Below, piece after piece: positions 27,956 to 36,195 of a DNA stretch of 64,000 bases. Where the stretch lies: positions 22,996 through 86,995 of the forward strand of contig JBFOMB010000002.1 of the NCBI GenBank assembly GCA_040830545.1, read 5' to 3'. Position numbers and translations under genes: made by a program. The notes beneath the pieces are model-generated. The model had not been told where the DNA came from. It searched no databases and was given only the letters and a program-made list of their open reading frames with translations. This DNA comes from HXMU1420-2 sp040830545 (GTDB lineage: Bacteria; Pseudomonadota; Alphaproteobacteria; Rhodobacterales; Rhodobacteraceae). The stretch's first letter is position 1. Every line of letters starts with the position of its first letter.

Positions 27956-29322
27956 CCCGTGCCGTTTCCCCCCTCCCGCCCCGAGGCGTATTGCAACTAG
28001 AAGACTACAACCGCGTGCCTGAACCCGCTTCACGGTCCGGTTTCGCAGGCTACGTCATTCTTGGCTTGCTGATCGTCACGTCCTTTGTTGGCGGCACAGT
28101 TTACTGGGCCACGTCCAGCCGTCTGGACGGCGCTGTTGTCGCCCCCGCCACCTTTGTCGTTGAAGGCAATCGCAAGACCGTCGAACATCTGGACGGCGGC
28201 ATCGTACGCCAAATTCTGGTTGCGGATGGTGATCTGGTGGAGGCCGGGCAAACGTTGCTGGAACTGGACGGCACAGACGTCGGCGTGGACCTGGGCGTGA
28301 TCGAAAGCCAGTTGAGCGAGTTGCTGGTCCGCCGCGCCCGGCTGATCGCACAGATTTCCGGGGCTGAGCAGTTTGAGCGCAAAAATGTGCCGGATGCCCT
28401 ACAAGGCAATTTGCAAATAGCCAATTGGTCCGCTGCGTTTGCTACGCAAAAGCTGTTGTTTGATGCAGAAACCCGGACGCGCAAGGCCGAAAAAGAATTG
28501 CTGAGCCAGCGTATTGCCAATTTGGAGGCGCAGATTGCAGGGCTGCAAAATCAACGCAACTCCAATGCCCGGCAATTGGAGATTACGCAGGACGAACTAG
28601 GCAACCTGAACACACTGCTGGACAAGGGGCTGGTGACCGCTGCCCGCATCAATTCCCGCAAGGTTGAGGTCGAGCGACTGCGCGGGGTCGACGCCTCGCT
28701 GGCAACCGAGGAAGCGCAGGCCAGAAACCAGATCAGCGAATTGCAACTGACCGACATTGGCACCGCAACCCAGCGCACTGAACTGGCTACCGCGGAACTG
28801 GCCGAAGTGGACGCGGAACTGGCAACTCTGGAGCCCCGTTACACCGGCGCGCTGGAGCGCCAGAAACGTATCGCGATTTCTGCGCCGGTCAGCGGACGTG
28901 TGGTTGGGTTGTCTGTGTTTACCGAAGGCGGGCTCGTGCGTCCAGGTGAACCCATACTGGACATCGTACCTGCCGAAACCGACCTGATCGTGGAAGCACG
29001 CGTAAACACAGCTGACATCGAAAAGCTCTATGTCGGGCAATCCTCCCGCGTGCGTCTGTCGGGCTTCGATCAGGGGGAAATCCCCGAAGCCACAGGCGCA
29101 ATTGTCGATATCTCTGCCGACAGTTTCGAAGACACGCGCACCGGGCAATTCTACTATAACGCCCGCATCATGCTGGACCGTGACCAACCGGCACAGGTGG
29201 CAAGTCTGGAACTGCTGCCGGGAATGCCTGCTGACCTGTTCGTAAACACCGGCGAGCGCACGGTTCTGAGCTACCTCGCACAGCCACTGAAAGATCGGTT
29301 GGCGCGCACGTTTATCGAGTAG
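27952..29322 (+). CDS. Type I secretion membrane fusion protein (HlyD/PrtE family)
   Basis: 456 residues. One N-terminal membrane helix (about 33-53), a lipoyl-like half domain (TVEHLDGGIVRQILVADGDLV), a long coiled-coil region (about 110-295; EKELLSQRIANLEAQIAGLQNQ is part of it, written here only as EKELLSQ...), the second lipoyl half and a b-barrel domain from about 305. Its start overlaps the exporter stop (ATGA), showing coupled translation. It bridges the ABC exporter to an outer-membrane TolC. Confidence 0.94.
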   Translation: MTRAVSPLPPRGVLQLEDYNRVPEPASRSGFAGYVILGLLIVTSFVGGTVYWATSSRLDGAVVAPATFVVEGNRKTVEHLDGGIVRQILVADGDLVEAGQTLLELDGTDVGVDLGVIESQLSELLVRRARLIAQISGAEQFERKNVPDALQGNLQIANWSAAFATQKLLFDAETRTRKAEKELLSQRIANLEAQIAGLQNQRNSNARQLEITQDELGNLNTLLDKGLVTAARINSRKVEVERLRGVDASLATEEAQARNQISELQLTDIGTATQRTELATAELAEVDAELATLEPRYTGALERQKRIAISAPVSGRVVGLSVFTEGGLVRPGEPILDIVPAETDLIVEARVNTADIEKLYVGQSSRVRLSGFDQGEIPEATGAIVDISADSFEDTRTGQFYYNARIMLDRDQPAQVASLELLPGMPADLFVNTGERTVLSYLAQPLKDRLARTFIE

Positions 29323-29391
29323 ACGGCATTTCGGACACCGGGCGACAAACCATGACGCAGTCGTCCGGTCATTCCGATGAAGTCACGCGTA

Positions 29392-29410
29392 CGCCCCACC
29401 GGTTGGGGCG
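29392..29410. terminator. Hairpin between convergent secretion operon and moeA
   Basis: CGCCCCA with TGGGGCG around a 5-base loop, between the stop of the adaptor gene (29322) and the stop of the moeA fusion (29441). There is no T-run on either strand, so termination is plausible but unproven. Confidence 0.4.
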
Positions 29411-29440
29411 GACCGACCAAAACGACTTTGAAACGGCTGG

Positions 29441-31537
29441 TCAGGCGACCCCGAAACTCGCAAACGGAATGTAGCGCACCGGGTCGCCCTCCTGCACTAT
29501 GTGGGCGCCGTCGGGCAGTTCGACCAGACCTTCTGCCCAGCTGAGCCCGCTGATCCGACCCGACCCTTCGGAGTGGAAGACCTCGGCCCGGCCATCGCGG
29601 ATGCGGGCGCGCAAGAATTCGCGGCGACCGGGTTTCTTGGATTTGGTAAAGGCCGCGGGGACCATGAACCCCTGAGGGTCAGGCCAATCCGCCCCGGCCA
29701 GAACGGCCAGCGCGGGGCGGGCAAAGATCAATGTGCAAACCATGGCCGCAACCGGGTTGCCCGGGAGACCGAAAACCGGCGTCCCGTTCCAGAGGCCCAG
29801 CGCCAGCGGGCGGCCCGGTTTGATGGCAATGCGCCATTCCTGCATGGCCCCGGCCTCGGTCAACAGGGCGGACACGTGGTCCTCCTCCCCTGCAGACGCG
29901 CCGCCGCTGGTCAGAATGGCGCCCGCCTGTGACGCCTGATCCAGCGCCGCGCGCAAGGCCGCCCGGTCGTCCGGGATGCGGCCCAGATCCATCACGTCCG
30001 CCCCAAAGTCCCGCAAAAGCGCGATCAGCATCGGGCGGTTGGCGTCGAAAATCTGCCCTGGCCCGGCCTCGGCCCCCGGTTCGACCAGTTCGTCCCCGGT
30101 GGAAATCACAGCGACCTGAAGCGGGCGGCGCACGGGGACGGTTGCAATCCCGGTGGCGGAGATCAGGGCGAGGTCAGCTGCCGTGAGGCGGCGGCCTTCG
30201 GGCAGGATCGTGTCGCCTGCCGCAACGTCTTCACCCGCCTTGCGCGTGTTGGCGCCCTGTTTCAGTGGCCCGTGAAAGGCGACGGCGTGGTCGGCATCAA
30301 CGGAGGTGTCTTCATCCAGCACCACCGTGTCGACACCTTTGGGCAGCGCCGCGCCGGTCAGAACACGCAGGGCATGGCCCGGGGGCACCACCCCGTCGAA
30401 CGGCACGCCAGCAGCGGCCCGGCCGGGATGGATCGGCAGGGTGATCAACCCCTCCCCAGCGGGTCCGGCAAAGCCGTAGCCGTCCACCGCTGTGTTGGGT
30501 TGCGGCGGGTTGGAGCGGCGGGCGGTCAGCGGACGAGCGAGGATACGGCCCTGCGCCTCGGACAGGTGCACGTGCTCGGTGGATGTCACGGGGCGCAGCC
30601 GGGTGCGCAGCATGGCAAGTGCATCGTCGACCGGAGTCCAGTTCACCCCCGGCGGCAGGGCGAAACAGTCGTTGCGCAGGGGGGGCGGAGCCATGGGCAG
30701 CAGATCATGGGCGCGCCCGCTGCCGAGGATCCAGCCTTCCTCGGGCGCGGCGACGTCCAGCAGGTCAGCCAAACGATCGGGCGGCAGGTCGGCCAGCGCG
30801 TTAGCGACGGTTTGGACCTGAATGGCATCCTTGATGGGCGTCCCACCCGAGGCTTCTTCGTCGGCCATTCTGGCCTTGACCTGATCCGCCAGCAACGAGG
30901 GCCAGATTTCCACAAATGCGATGGGGCGATCCAGCGGTTCGAACGGCCAGACAGCGATCTGATCCGGGAAGCGGCGGCGCAAACGGGCCAGCACAGGCAG
31001 GCCCATCAGAACCTGACTGCCCACTGATCCGGCCCCGGCCAATTGCCAGCAGGTGAACGCGCCTTTGGTCTGTTCCTCGACCACGCGGCGTTCTGCAAAG
31101 GGGTTTTCATACCCTGCACGTGTACGCGGCAGGCCTGGGATGTCGCGTTTCAAACCGTTGCCCCAGAACGGGCCGTTGGTGCCCAGCTGGCGGTTGATCT
31201 GCGCCGCAACGTTGAAACGGTTGTTGGATTTGGGCGCGTCTTCGATCCGCGTTTCCAGCCAGTTCCACAGAACCAACGGATCGTCAGTTCCGGCGACGGC
31301 CCGCGCAAAACCCTGGGGGTAGCCAAAGGGAAAATCAAAGCCCAGGCACAGGCAGCGACCAACGGTCAGTTCACGGTCAATCAGGGTGGTCAGCCAGTCC
31401 TCGACCACTTGGCGATTGCGGTGATACGTTGGTTCACCCCCTGCAAGGCAGGTCCAGATGGCATCGGCCCGCGGGGTCGGCCCACGATCATTGCCGCCGG
31501 ACCAGTCGACCATGGCAAAGGTGTGAAACGCGCTCAC
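29441..31537 (-). CDS. moeA: Molybdopterin molybdotransferase MoeA with an extra N-terminal domain
   Basis: 698 residues, about 300 more than an ordinary MoeA. Residues about 292-698 are MoeA: PNTAVDGYGFAG, the GxGxP-like STGDELVEPG and DANRPML region, SGGASAGEEDH, and KPGRPLALG with GLPGNPVAA. MoeA inserts molybdate into adenylylated molybdopterin. Residues 1-290 are a separate domain with VDWSGG near the start (D11) and GFDFPFG later, resembling DUF429-type proteins with an RNase H-like fold; its role is unknown. It overlaps mobB by 4 bases and ends the mobA-mobB-moeA operon. Confidence 0.88.
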   Translation of the reverse strand: MSAFHTFAMVDWSGGNDRGPTPRADAIWTCLAGGEPTYHRNRQVVEDWLTTLIDRELTVGRCLCLGFDFPFGYPQGFARAVAGTDDPLVLWNWLETRIEDAPKSNNRFNVAAQINRQLGTNGPFWGNGLKRDIPGLPRTRAGYENPFAERRVVEEQTKGAFTCWQLAGAGSVGSQVLMGLPVLARLRRRFPDQIAVWPFEPLDRPIAFVEIWPSLLADQVKARMADEEASGGTPIKDAIQVQTVANALADLPPDRLADLLDVAAPEEGWILGSGRAHDLLPMAPPPLRNDCFALPPGVNWTPVDDALAMLRTRLRPVTSTEHVHLSEAQGRILARPLTARRSNPPQPNTAVDGYGFAGPAGEGLITLPIHPGRAAAGVPFDGVVPPGHALRVLTGAALPKGVDTVVLDEDTSVDADHAVAFHGPLKQGANTRKAGEDVAAGDTILPEGRRLTAADLALISATGIATVPVRRPLQVAVISTGDELVEPGAEAGPGQIFDANRPMLIALLRDFGADVMDLGRIPDDRAALRAALDQASQAGAILTSGGASAGEEDHVSALLTEAGAMQEWRIAIKPGRPLALGLWNGTPVFGLPGNPVAAMVCTLIFARPALAVLAGADWPDPQGFMVPAAFTKSKKPGRREFLRARIRDGRAEVFHSEGSGRISGLSWAEGLVELPDGAHIVQEGDPVRYIPFASFGVA

Positions 31538-32025
31538 AACCCGACCTCGGCCAGAATGAAATCAGCAATTGCACCCGTGTCGTTCAAATCGAACACCGGC
31601 CGATCCAGTGTCAACGGCACATCAGAGGCCACAGCACGGACGGTTGCATCATCGGGCGCGATCAGGGGATTGCCGGTTTCCGCTCGGTGCGCTTCGACTT
31701 TCGGGTGTTTGTCGCGTTTGTAGCCCTCGATCAGAACCAGATCGACGGGGCTGAGCCGGGCCAACAGGTCCGCGAGCGGGGGTTCATCCGCGTCTCGCAA
31801 TTCCTGCATCAACGCGATGCGGTGGCGGGAGGCCAGCAGCACCTCGCTCGCCCCAGCTTCGCGGTGGCGGTGGCTGTCTTTGCCGGGCTGATCGACGTCA
31901 AAGCTGTGATGGGCGTGTTTGACAGTGGACACGGTAAACCCGCGACCGGTGATGTCACGCACCAGCCGTTCCATCAGGCCGGTTTTGCCTGCGTTCTTCC
32001 AACCGACAACGCCGTAGAGCTTCAT
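31534..32025 (-). CDS. mobB: Molybdopterin-guanine dinucleotide biosynthesis protein B
   Basis: 163-residue GTP-binding protein assisting MobA. Walker A is GWKNAGKTG (8-16); TVKHAHHSFDVDQPGKDSHR and LVLIEGYKRDKHPK are family motifs. I chose the ATG at 32023-32025, which begins the P-loop fold and overlaps the mobA stop by 4 bases; the frame is open 39 codons further upstream inside mobA. The operon order is mobA-mobB-moeA. Confidence 0.95.
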   Translation of the reverse strand: MKLYGVVGWKNAGKTGLMERLVRDITGRGFTVSTVKHAHHSFDVDQPGKDSHRHREAGASEVLLASRHRIALMQELRDADEPPLADLLARLSPVDLVLIEGYKRDKHPKVEAHRAETGNPLIAPDDATVRAVASDVPLTLDRPVFDLNDTGAIADFILAEVGL

Positions 32026-32624
32026 GTTTGTGCCTTTGTCATCTGTTCGGCCCGCTCCAGATCCTCGGGCGTGTTGACGTTGAAGAAAGGATCGCCGTCT
32101 GCGGGGAACATCGCCTCGCGCCCGCCATGCGCGTCGGTCCACAGCACCACCTTGCGCAGGCCATCTTGCAGGGCTACGCGCAGGTCATCCCGCAAGGCCA
32201 CGGGCCAGAGGCCAAAGGTCGGCTGGCGACCATCTGGTGTGGCGGCGAGCACAAGCGGATGCTGTTGACCCTGCGCGGTCTCGGTCAGCCGGGTGACGAG
32301 GTCACGAGGGAAGAACGGTGTGTCCGCCGCTGCGGTGACGATGGCCGTGGCCCCCTGCCCGGCGGCCCAGTCGAGCCCCGCGAGAACACCCGCCAAGGGC
32401 CCGGGAAACCCGGTGATCGAATCCGACAGGACCGGCAGGTCAAAGGACGCAAACCGATCCGGGTCGCCGTTAGCATTCAGCGCCATTCCATCCACTTGCG
32501 GGCCCAGACGATCAATGACTCGCGCCAGCAGGCTGCGCCCGTTCAGGGTCAACAGCCCCTTGTCCCCGCCGCCCATGCGGGTGGCCTGACCACCAGCGAG
32601 TATGACACCCAGAGGCCGCGTCAC
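32022..32624 (-). CDS. mobA: Molybdenum cofactor guanylyltransferase
   Basis: 200 residues; links GMP to molybdopterin to give MGD, the form used by DMSO-reductase-family enzymes such as formate dehydrogenase. The nucleotidyltransferase motif is LAGGQATRMGGGDKG (9-23); a metal-binding Asp lies in TAAADTPFF; the NVNTPEDLERA end is typical. This enzyme makes MGD rather than the cytosine dinucleotide used by the xanthine dehydrogenase family. Confidence 0.96.
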   Translation of the reverse strand: MTRPLGVILAGGQATRMGGGDKGLLTLNGRSLLARVIDRLGPQVDGMALNANGDPDRFASFDLPVLSDSITGFPGPLAGVLAGLDWAAGQGATAIVTAAADTPFFPRDLVTRLTETAQGQQHPLVLAATPDGRQPTFGLWPVALRDDLRVALQDGLRKVVLWTDAHGGREAMFPADGDPFFNVNTPEDLERAEQMTKAQT

Positions 32625-32646
32625 AGTGCAAACCTCTCAGCGGGGG

Positions 32647-32667
32647 AAGAGTTTTTCGAAAACTCTT
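32647..32667. other. Hairpin between fdhD and mobA
   Basis: AAGAGTTTT (32647-32655), loop TCG, AAAACTCTT (32659-32667): a perfect 9-bp, AT-rich stem in the 73-base gap. The surrounding sequence is AT-rich on both sides. It may be a weak terminator after fdhD or a leader structure for mobA. Confidence 0.45.
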
Positions 32668-32697
32668 GAAAAATCTTACTCAAAATTCTTCCACCTT

Positions 32698-33585
32698 TCA
32701 CAGGGAGGCCTTGCGTTTGTGGCGGCGGTCTTCCTCTGACGCATCGCTGGGGTCTGCGTCGCGCACCAGACGTTCCTCGCCTGCCAGACACATGAACCGT
32801 TGCCCGCGCATGCGGCCAATCAGGGTCAAGCCGACCTCTTGCGCGATTTCCACGCCCCAGGCGGTGAAGCCCGAGCGGGAGGCCAGCACCGGAATGCCCA
32901 TCAGTGCGGTCTTGATCACCATTTCCGAGGTGAGCCGCCCAGTCGTATATAGAATCTTGTCCGCGCCGGTTTCCCCGTTCTGAAACATCCAGCCCGCGAT
33001 CTTGTCCACCGCGTTGTGGCGACCAACGTCCTCCATATAGACCAGCGGTCGGTCCTGATGGCAAAGAACCGTACCGTGGATCGCACCAGCTTCGAGATAG
33101 AGCGACGGTGTGCGATTGATCCGGGAGCCCAGCGCGTATAGCCACGAGGTCCGCACGGTTGTGGCAGGAAGGGTCAACCCCTCCAGCCCCTCCATCATGT
33201 CACCAAATACGGTGCCGACCGCGCAGCCGCTGGTGCGCGTTTTCTTTTGCAGTTTTTCCTCGAACCCGGTTTCGCGGGCAGTGCGGACAACAACCGTGTC
33301 GATATCCTCCTCGTAGTCGATGCCCGTAACCTTGTCGTCCTGCCGTAACATTCCCTGATTCAACAGGAACCCAAGGGCGAGGTATTCCGGGTAATCGCCG
33401 ATGGTCATCGCTGTCACAATTTCGCGACTGTTGAGGTAGATCGTCAGCGGCCGTTCCTCGACCACCGCGATCTCTTGTGCCTGTCCGGTATGGTCGATCC
33501 CACGCACGGCGCGCGTCAGGCCGGACCGCGTCAGGTCCGGCGCGATCACGAAATCCGAAACATCATCTGTGCGGGCCAATTGCAT
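32698..33585 (-). CDS. fdhD: Formate dehydrogenase accessory sulfurtransferase FdhD
   Basis: 295 residues; passes sulfur from a cysteine desulfurase to the molybdenum cofactor of formate dehydrogenase. Family motifs are RPLTIYLN, the RTSGCAVG loop with C121, VYMEDVGRHNAVDKIAGW, and the SRSGFTAWGVEIAQEVGLTLIG stretch. The E. coli enzyme has a CxxC pair at 121 and 124; here position 124 is Gly, so only one cysteine remains. It is the first gene of the fdhD-mobA-mobB-moeA cluster. Confidence 0.94.
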   Translation of the reverse strand: MQLARTDDVSDFVIAPDLTRSGLTRAVRGIDHTGQAQEIAVVEERPLTIYLNSREIVTAMTIGDYPEYLALGFLLNQGMLRQDDKVTGIDYEEDIDTVVVRTARETGFEEKLQKKTRTSGCAVGTVFGDMMEGLEGLTLPATTVRTSWLYALGSRINRTPSLYLEAGAIHGTVLCHQDRPLVYMEDVGRHNAVDKIAGWMFQNGETGADKILYTTGRLTSEMVIKTALMGIPVLASRSGFTAWGVEIAQEVGLTLIGRMRGQRFMCLAGEERLVRDADPSDASEEDRRHKRKASL

Positions 33586-33746
33586 CCCCCTTGGAACAGG
33601 AATAGGTCGAACAGCAGCACTCTAAAGCAGAGATCACGAAACCTGTATCAGAATCCGCCGAAACGCCACCGGTGTTCCGCTGATTTTGATCTTGAATTTC
33701 GATGCTCTGCGCGGCCACCAACATGGTCTGGACATAGGGACGACAC

Positions 33747-34463
33747 ATGACAGGCACCACCACACGATCCGCCTTTCTGGCAGGGGCACGCGACAGCACG
33801 CCATTTGTGTTTATTGCCGGGCCGTTCGGGCTGTTGTTTGGGGTTTTTGCGACCGAGGCGGGGCTGAAGCTGATCGAGACGATGGTGTTCACGATTTCGG
33901 TCTTTGCGGGGGCGGCGCAGTTTACGGCTGTAACCCTGATGCAGGATCAGACGCCAACGCTGATCATTCTGATCTCGGCCCTGGCGGTGAACCTGCGGGT
34001 CGCGATGTATTCCGCGTCGCTGACACCCTATCTGGGCGGGGCACCTTTGTGGAAACGGGTGTTTGCGGCCTATCTGATGGTGGATCAGTCTTATGCCCTG
34101 TCCATCGTGAAATTCGAGAACGAACCGGATCTGTCACTGGATGCGCGGTTGGCCTATTACCTTGGCACGAACTGTCTGATTGCGCCAATCTGGGTGGCGG
34201 CCACCTGCGTCGGGGCCGTTGTTGGCACGCAGATCCCGGACAGCTGGGCCATTGATTTCGCTCTGCCGATCACGTTCATCGCGATGATTGCGCCAATGCT
34301 GCGCACTCCGGCCCATGTGGCGGCAGCGCTGGTGGGCTGTGTCGGATCTCTGTTGGCGGCGGGCATTCCTTACAATCTGGGTCTGATCGTGGCCGGTGTG
34401 GCCGCGATGATGACCGGTGCGCATGTCGAGGTCATGTTAAAGCGGCGGGGGGTCGAGATATGA
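33747..34463 (+). CDS. azlC: AzlC family branched-chain amino acid transport protein
   Basis: 238 residues, about seven or eight membrane helices, starting with the family pattern of a small soluble lead then PFVFIAGPFGLLFGVFATEAGL and FAGAAQFTAV. AzlC with AzlD exports branched-chain amino acids (or analogues). Its stop overlaps the azlD start (ATGA), the usual pairing. Confidence 0.93.
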   Translation: MTGTTTRSAFLAGARDSTPFVFIAGPFGLLFGVFATEAGLKLIETMVFTISVFAGAAQFTAVTLMQDQTPTLIILISALAVNLRVAMYSASLTPYLGGAPLWKRVFAAYLMVDQSYALSIVKFENEPDLSLDARLAYYLGTNCLIAPIWVAATCVGAVVGTQIPDSWAIDFALPITFIAMIAPMLRTPAHVAAALVGCVGSLLAAGIPYNLGLIVAGVAAMMTGAHVEVMLKRRGVEI

Positions 34464-34804
34464 GCGGTTCGTCCCCTGATCCCGTCCAGCTGTGGACCGT
34501 TATCATCGGCATGGCGCTGGGGTCTTATGCGTTGCGGTTTCTGTTCATCGGTCTGGTCGGGGATCGCAAGATGCCTGAATGGCTGCTGCGGCATCTGCGC
34601 TATACGGCCGTGGCGATTCTGCCAGCGCTGGTCACTCCGCTGGTGATCTGGCCGCAAGCGACAGGTGGCCAGCCCGACCCGGCCCGATGGGGCGCTGCAG
34701 CGATCACGCTGGCGGTGGGATTGTTGACGAAAAACGTGCTGGCCGCGATCGCCGCCGGGGCAGGATCGTTGTACCTGTTGCTAGCCCTTCTGGGCAGCGT
34801 TTAG
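34460..34804 (+). CDS. azlD: AzlD family transport protein
   Basis: 114 residues, four predicted helices, with the family segment TYALRFLFI-like SYALRFLFIG and RHLRYTAVAILPALV. It is the small partner of AzlC. Its 3' end overlaps the convergent lipoprotein gene by 24 bases. Confidence 0.92.
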   Translation: MSGSSPDPVQLWTVIIGMALGSYALRFLFIGLVGDRKMPEWLLRHLRYTAVAILPALVTPLVIWPQATGGQPDPARWGAAAITLAVGLLTKNVLAAIAAGAGSLYLLLALLGSV

Positions 34805-35404
34805 ACGAGCGTTGTTTTCCTGCAATGCCTTTTGCAGGTCCGGGTCGTCTTCTTCGTAGTAACGAAATTCCTCAACCCCTGGCAACGCCGCGAACTGGCG
34901 AGCTAGGTTGTTGGGGAACATGGTCACCTTGATGCTCTCAAAACCTGGTATCCGGCTGAGGATGCTGGACGTCGACTGCGCGCAATATGCGTCGCCCACC
35001 GGACCGTTGGCACGGGCCAGACGATAAGCCATTTCGGCCTGTTCCGGCGTCACCTCAATCGTCTGCATCAGCACATGGAACGTGCTGCGGGCATGGGCAC
35101 TGCGGTAGTAGAATTCGATGTTGCGGGTGATCCCGAACAGCACGTCATGCTGTTCCGGCACCGCATCCATGAAAAACGATCCCGCCGGGTCAAAGATCAC
35201 ACGTTCGGACGCGTTGATCAGCAGCGCGGTATGCGCCCCGCTGCCCGAGCGGTTGTTGATGATCGTATAGAGCGTGATTGAGGCGGGACCGGGGTCGCGG
35301 TAAGACACCGAGCGCACGAACGCTTCGTCATCATAGACAACCGGCTTGGTCGAACAGGCGGCCAGCGTAAACACCAGCGCCACAAGGCACAGAATAGGAC
35401 GCAT
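34781..35404 (-). CDS. Lipoprotein with possible permuted papain-like (NlpC-type) fold
   Basis: 207 residues. A lipoprotein signal with lipobox LAAC (C17) anchors it to an envelope membrane. The mature part has H58 in SGSGAHTALLI and C141 in GDAYCAQST, in the His-before-Cys order seen in permuted NlpC/P60-like peptidases or acyltransferases. This assignment is an inference from motif order only; no family name is certain. It is followed at the 3' side by azlD in the opposite direction. Confidence 0.75.
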   Translation of the reverse strand: MRPILCLVALVFTLAACSTKPVVYDDEAFVRSVSYRDPGPASITLYTIINNRSGSGAHTALLINASERVIFDPAGSFFMDAVPEQHDVLFGITRNIEFYYRSAHARSTFHVLMQTIEVTPEQAEMAYRLARANGPVGDAYCAQSTSSILSRIPGFESIKVTMFPNNLARQFAALPGVEEFRYYEEDDPDLQKALQENNARLNAAQKG

Positions 35405-35424
35405 GTTCGGCTCCGCCTAAAGGA

Positions 35425-35559
35425 TCAGGAGGCGAAGATCGCGAGCAGGATCAGGATGACAATCGACACCGTCGCCACGATGGTCGATGCGCGAATGAAG
35501 CCTGCATAGGCCTGTTCCTGAGCGGTAATATCCATGGAGCCGTGTTTGTGGTCGGACAT
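35425..35559 (-). CDS. aa3-type cytochrome c oxidase subunit IV
   Basis: 44 residues: a soluble lead with MDITAQEQAYAGFIRAS, the family hallmark, then one membrane helix (about 22-42). This small subunit stabilises the bacterial aa3 oxidase. I chose the ATG at 35557-35559; the frame is open 57 codons further upstream but without meaning. It lies 20 bases upstream of the lipoprotein gene, same strand. Confidence 0.9.
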   Translation of the reverse strand: MSDHKHGSMDITAQEQAYAGFIRASTIVATVSIVILILLAIFAS

Positions 35560-35924
35560 GATCGTGTTCCTGTAATCTGAGTTGTGGCCTGAATACTGGA
35601 TTCTCAAAGGGCTGTCACCACACCAGTATGGCACAGGTCGTCGCGGGGCCGGAGTGTGGCACTGAGGTCGATCACAGCTGTATGAGGTTGCGAACGATGA
35701 GCTTTGAGGGCATTGGTTGCGGTTTTCCAACGTCTGGTTGCAATTTGAAGGTCATAGCACTACGTAGTCGCCACGCGCTGCGCCCATGCAGAGCGATGGA
35801 GATTTTATGTCTACGATTGCGGCCTGCCGCTAAGGTCCATCTCAAGGGACCAACCTGAACCAGAAGACTTCCGAGTGTTGTGCCGGGAGCCTTCTCGGCT
35901 GACGTAAGCTCAAGAGATAATACA
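35560..35924. other. 365-base region without a supported gene
   Basis: Reading frames here are short and unlike any family. There is a 10-base perfect palindrome ACTACGTAGT at 35759-35768, and AAGAGA ahead of the toxin-like gene. Base composition becomes less GC-rich towards the right, marking the left side of a small accessory patch. Confidence 0.5.
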
Positions 35925-36182
35925 ATGAATACCTCAAAACACGGACAGCGTGTTTTGCACGTTCTGGCGCAAGGTGGAGCCATCCACTTTGACCGCATGA
36001 CGAACGGCAAGATGCGCGAAGTTTCCTGCTTCACACTCGGCGGGCATGCTCTGGCAGATTGCTCGTTGAAGCTCTTTGATCGTCTGAAGAAACGGCGGTT
36101 CATCAAGTCTGAAAACGGACGTCCCTATCGCGCCACAAGGCTCGGCATTCGTTCCGTGAACACTCAGTACGACAACCGATAA
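35925..36182 (+). CDS. TopAI/YjhX family toxin (UPF0386)
   Basis: 85 residues, exactly the length of E. coli YjhX (renamed TopAI, an inhibitor of topoisomerase I). Shared pattern: an N-terminal HVLAQGG segment, CFTLGG...LADC, LFDRLKKRRFIKSENGRPYR, and the ending YDNR (parts given only). It looks like a small winged-helix protein. I chose the ATG at 35925, with AAGAGA upstream. The GNAT gene 13 bases downstream corresponds to E. coli yjhQ, the reported antitoxin. The codon use and lower GC suggest horizontal arrival. Confidence 0.85.
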   Translation: MNTSKHGQRVLHVLAQGGAIHFDRMTNGKMREVSCFTLGGHALADCSLKLFDRLKKRRFIKSENGRPYRATRLGIRSVNTQYDNR

Positions 36183-36195
36183 GGACACACAGAAA

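Noticed and set aside
32625..32697. A molybdenum cofactor riboswitch before mobA
   Set aside because: The 73-base gap holds one AT-rich hairpin only and is too short for the known Moco RNA structure.
35672..36106. 144-codon frame opposite the TopAI-like gene
   Set aside because: It covers the intergenic region and the antisense of the TopAI-like gene; no motif, and the sense frame matches YjhX in length and residues.
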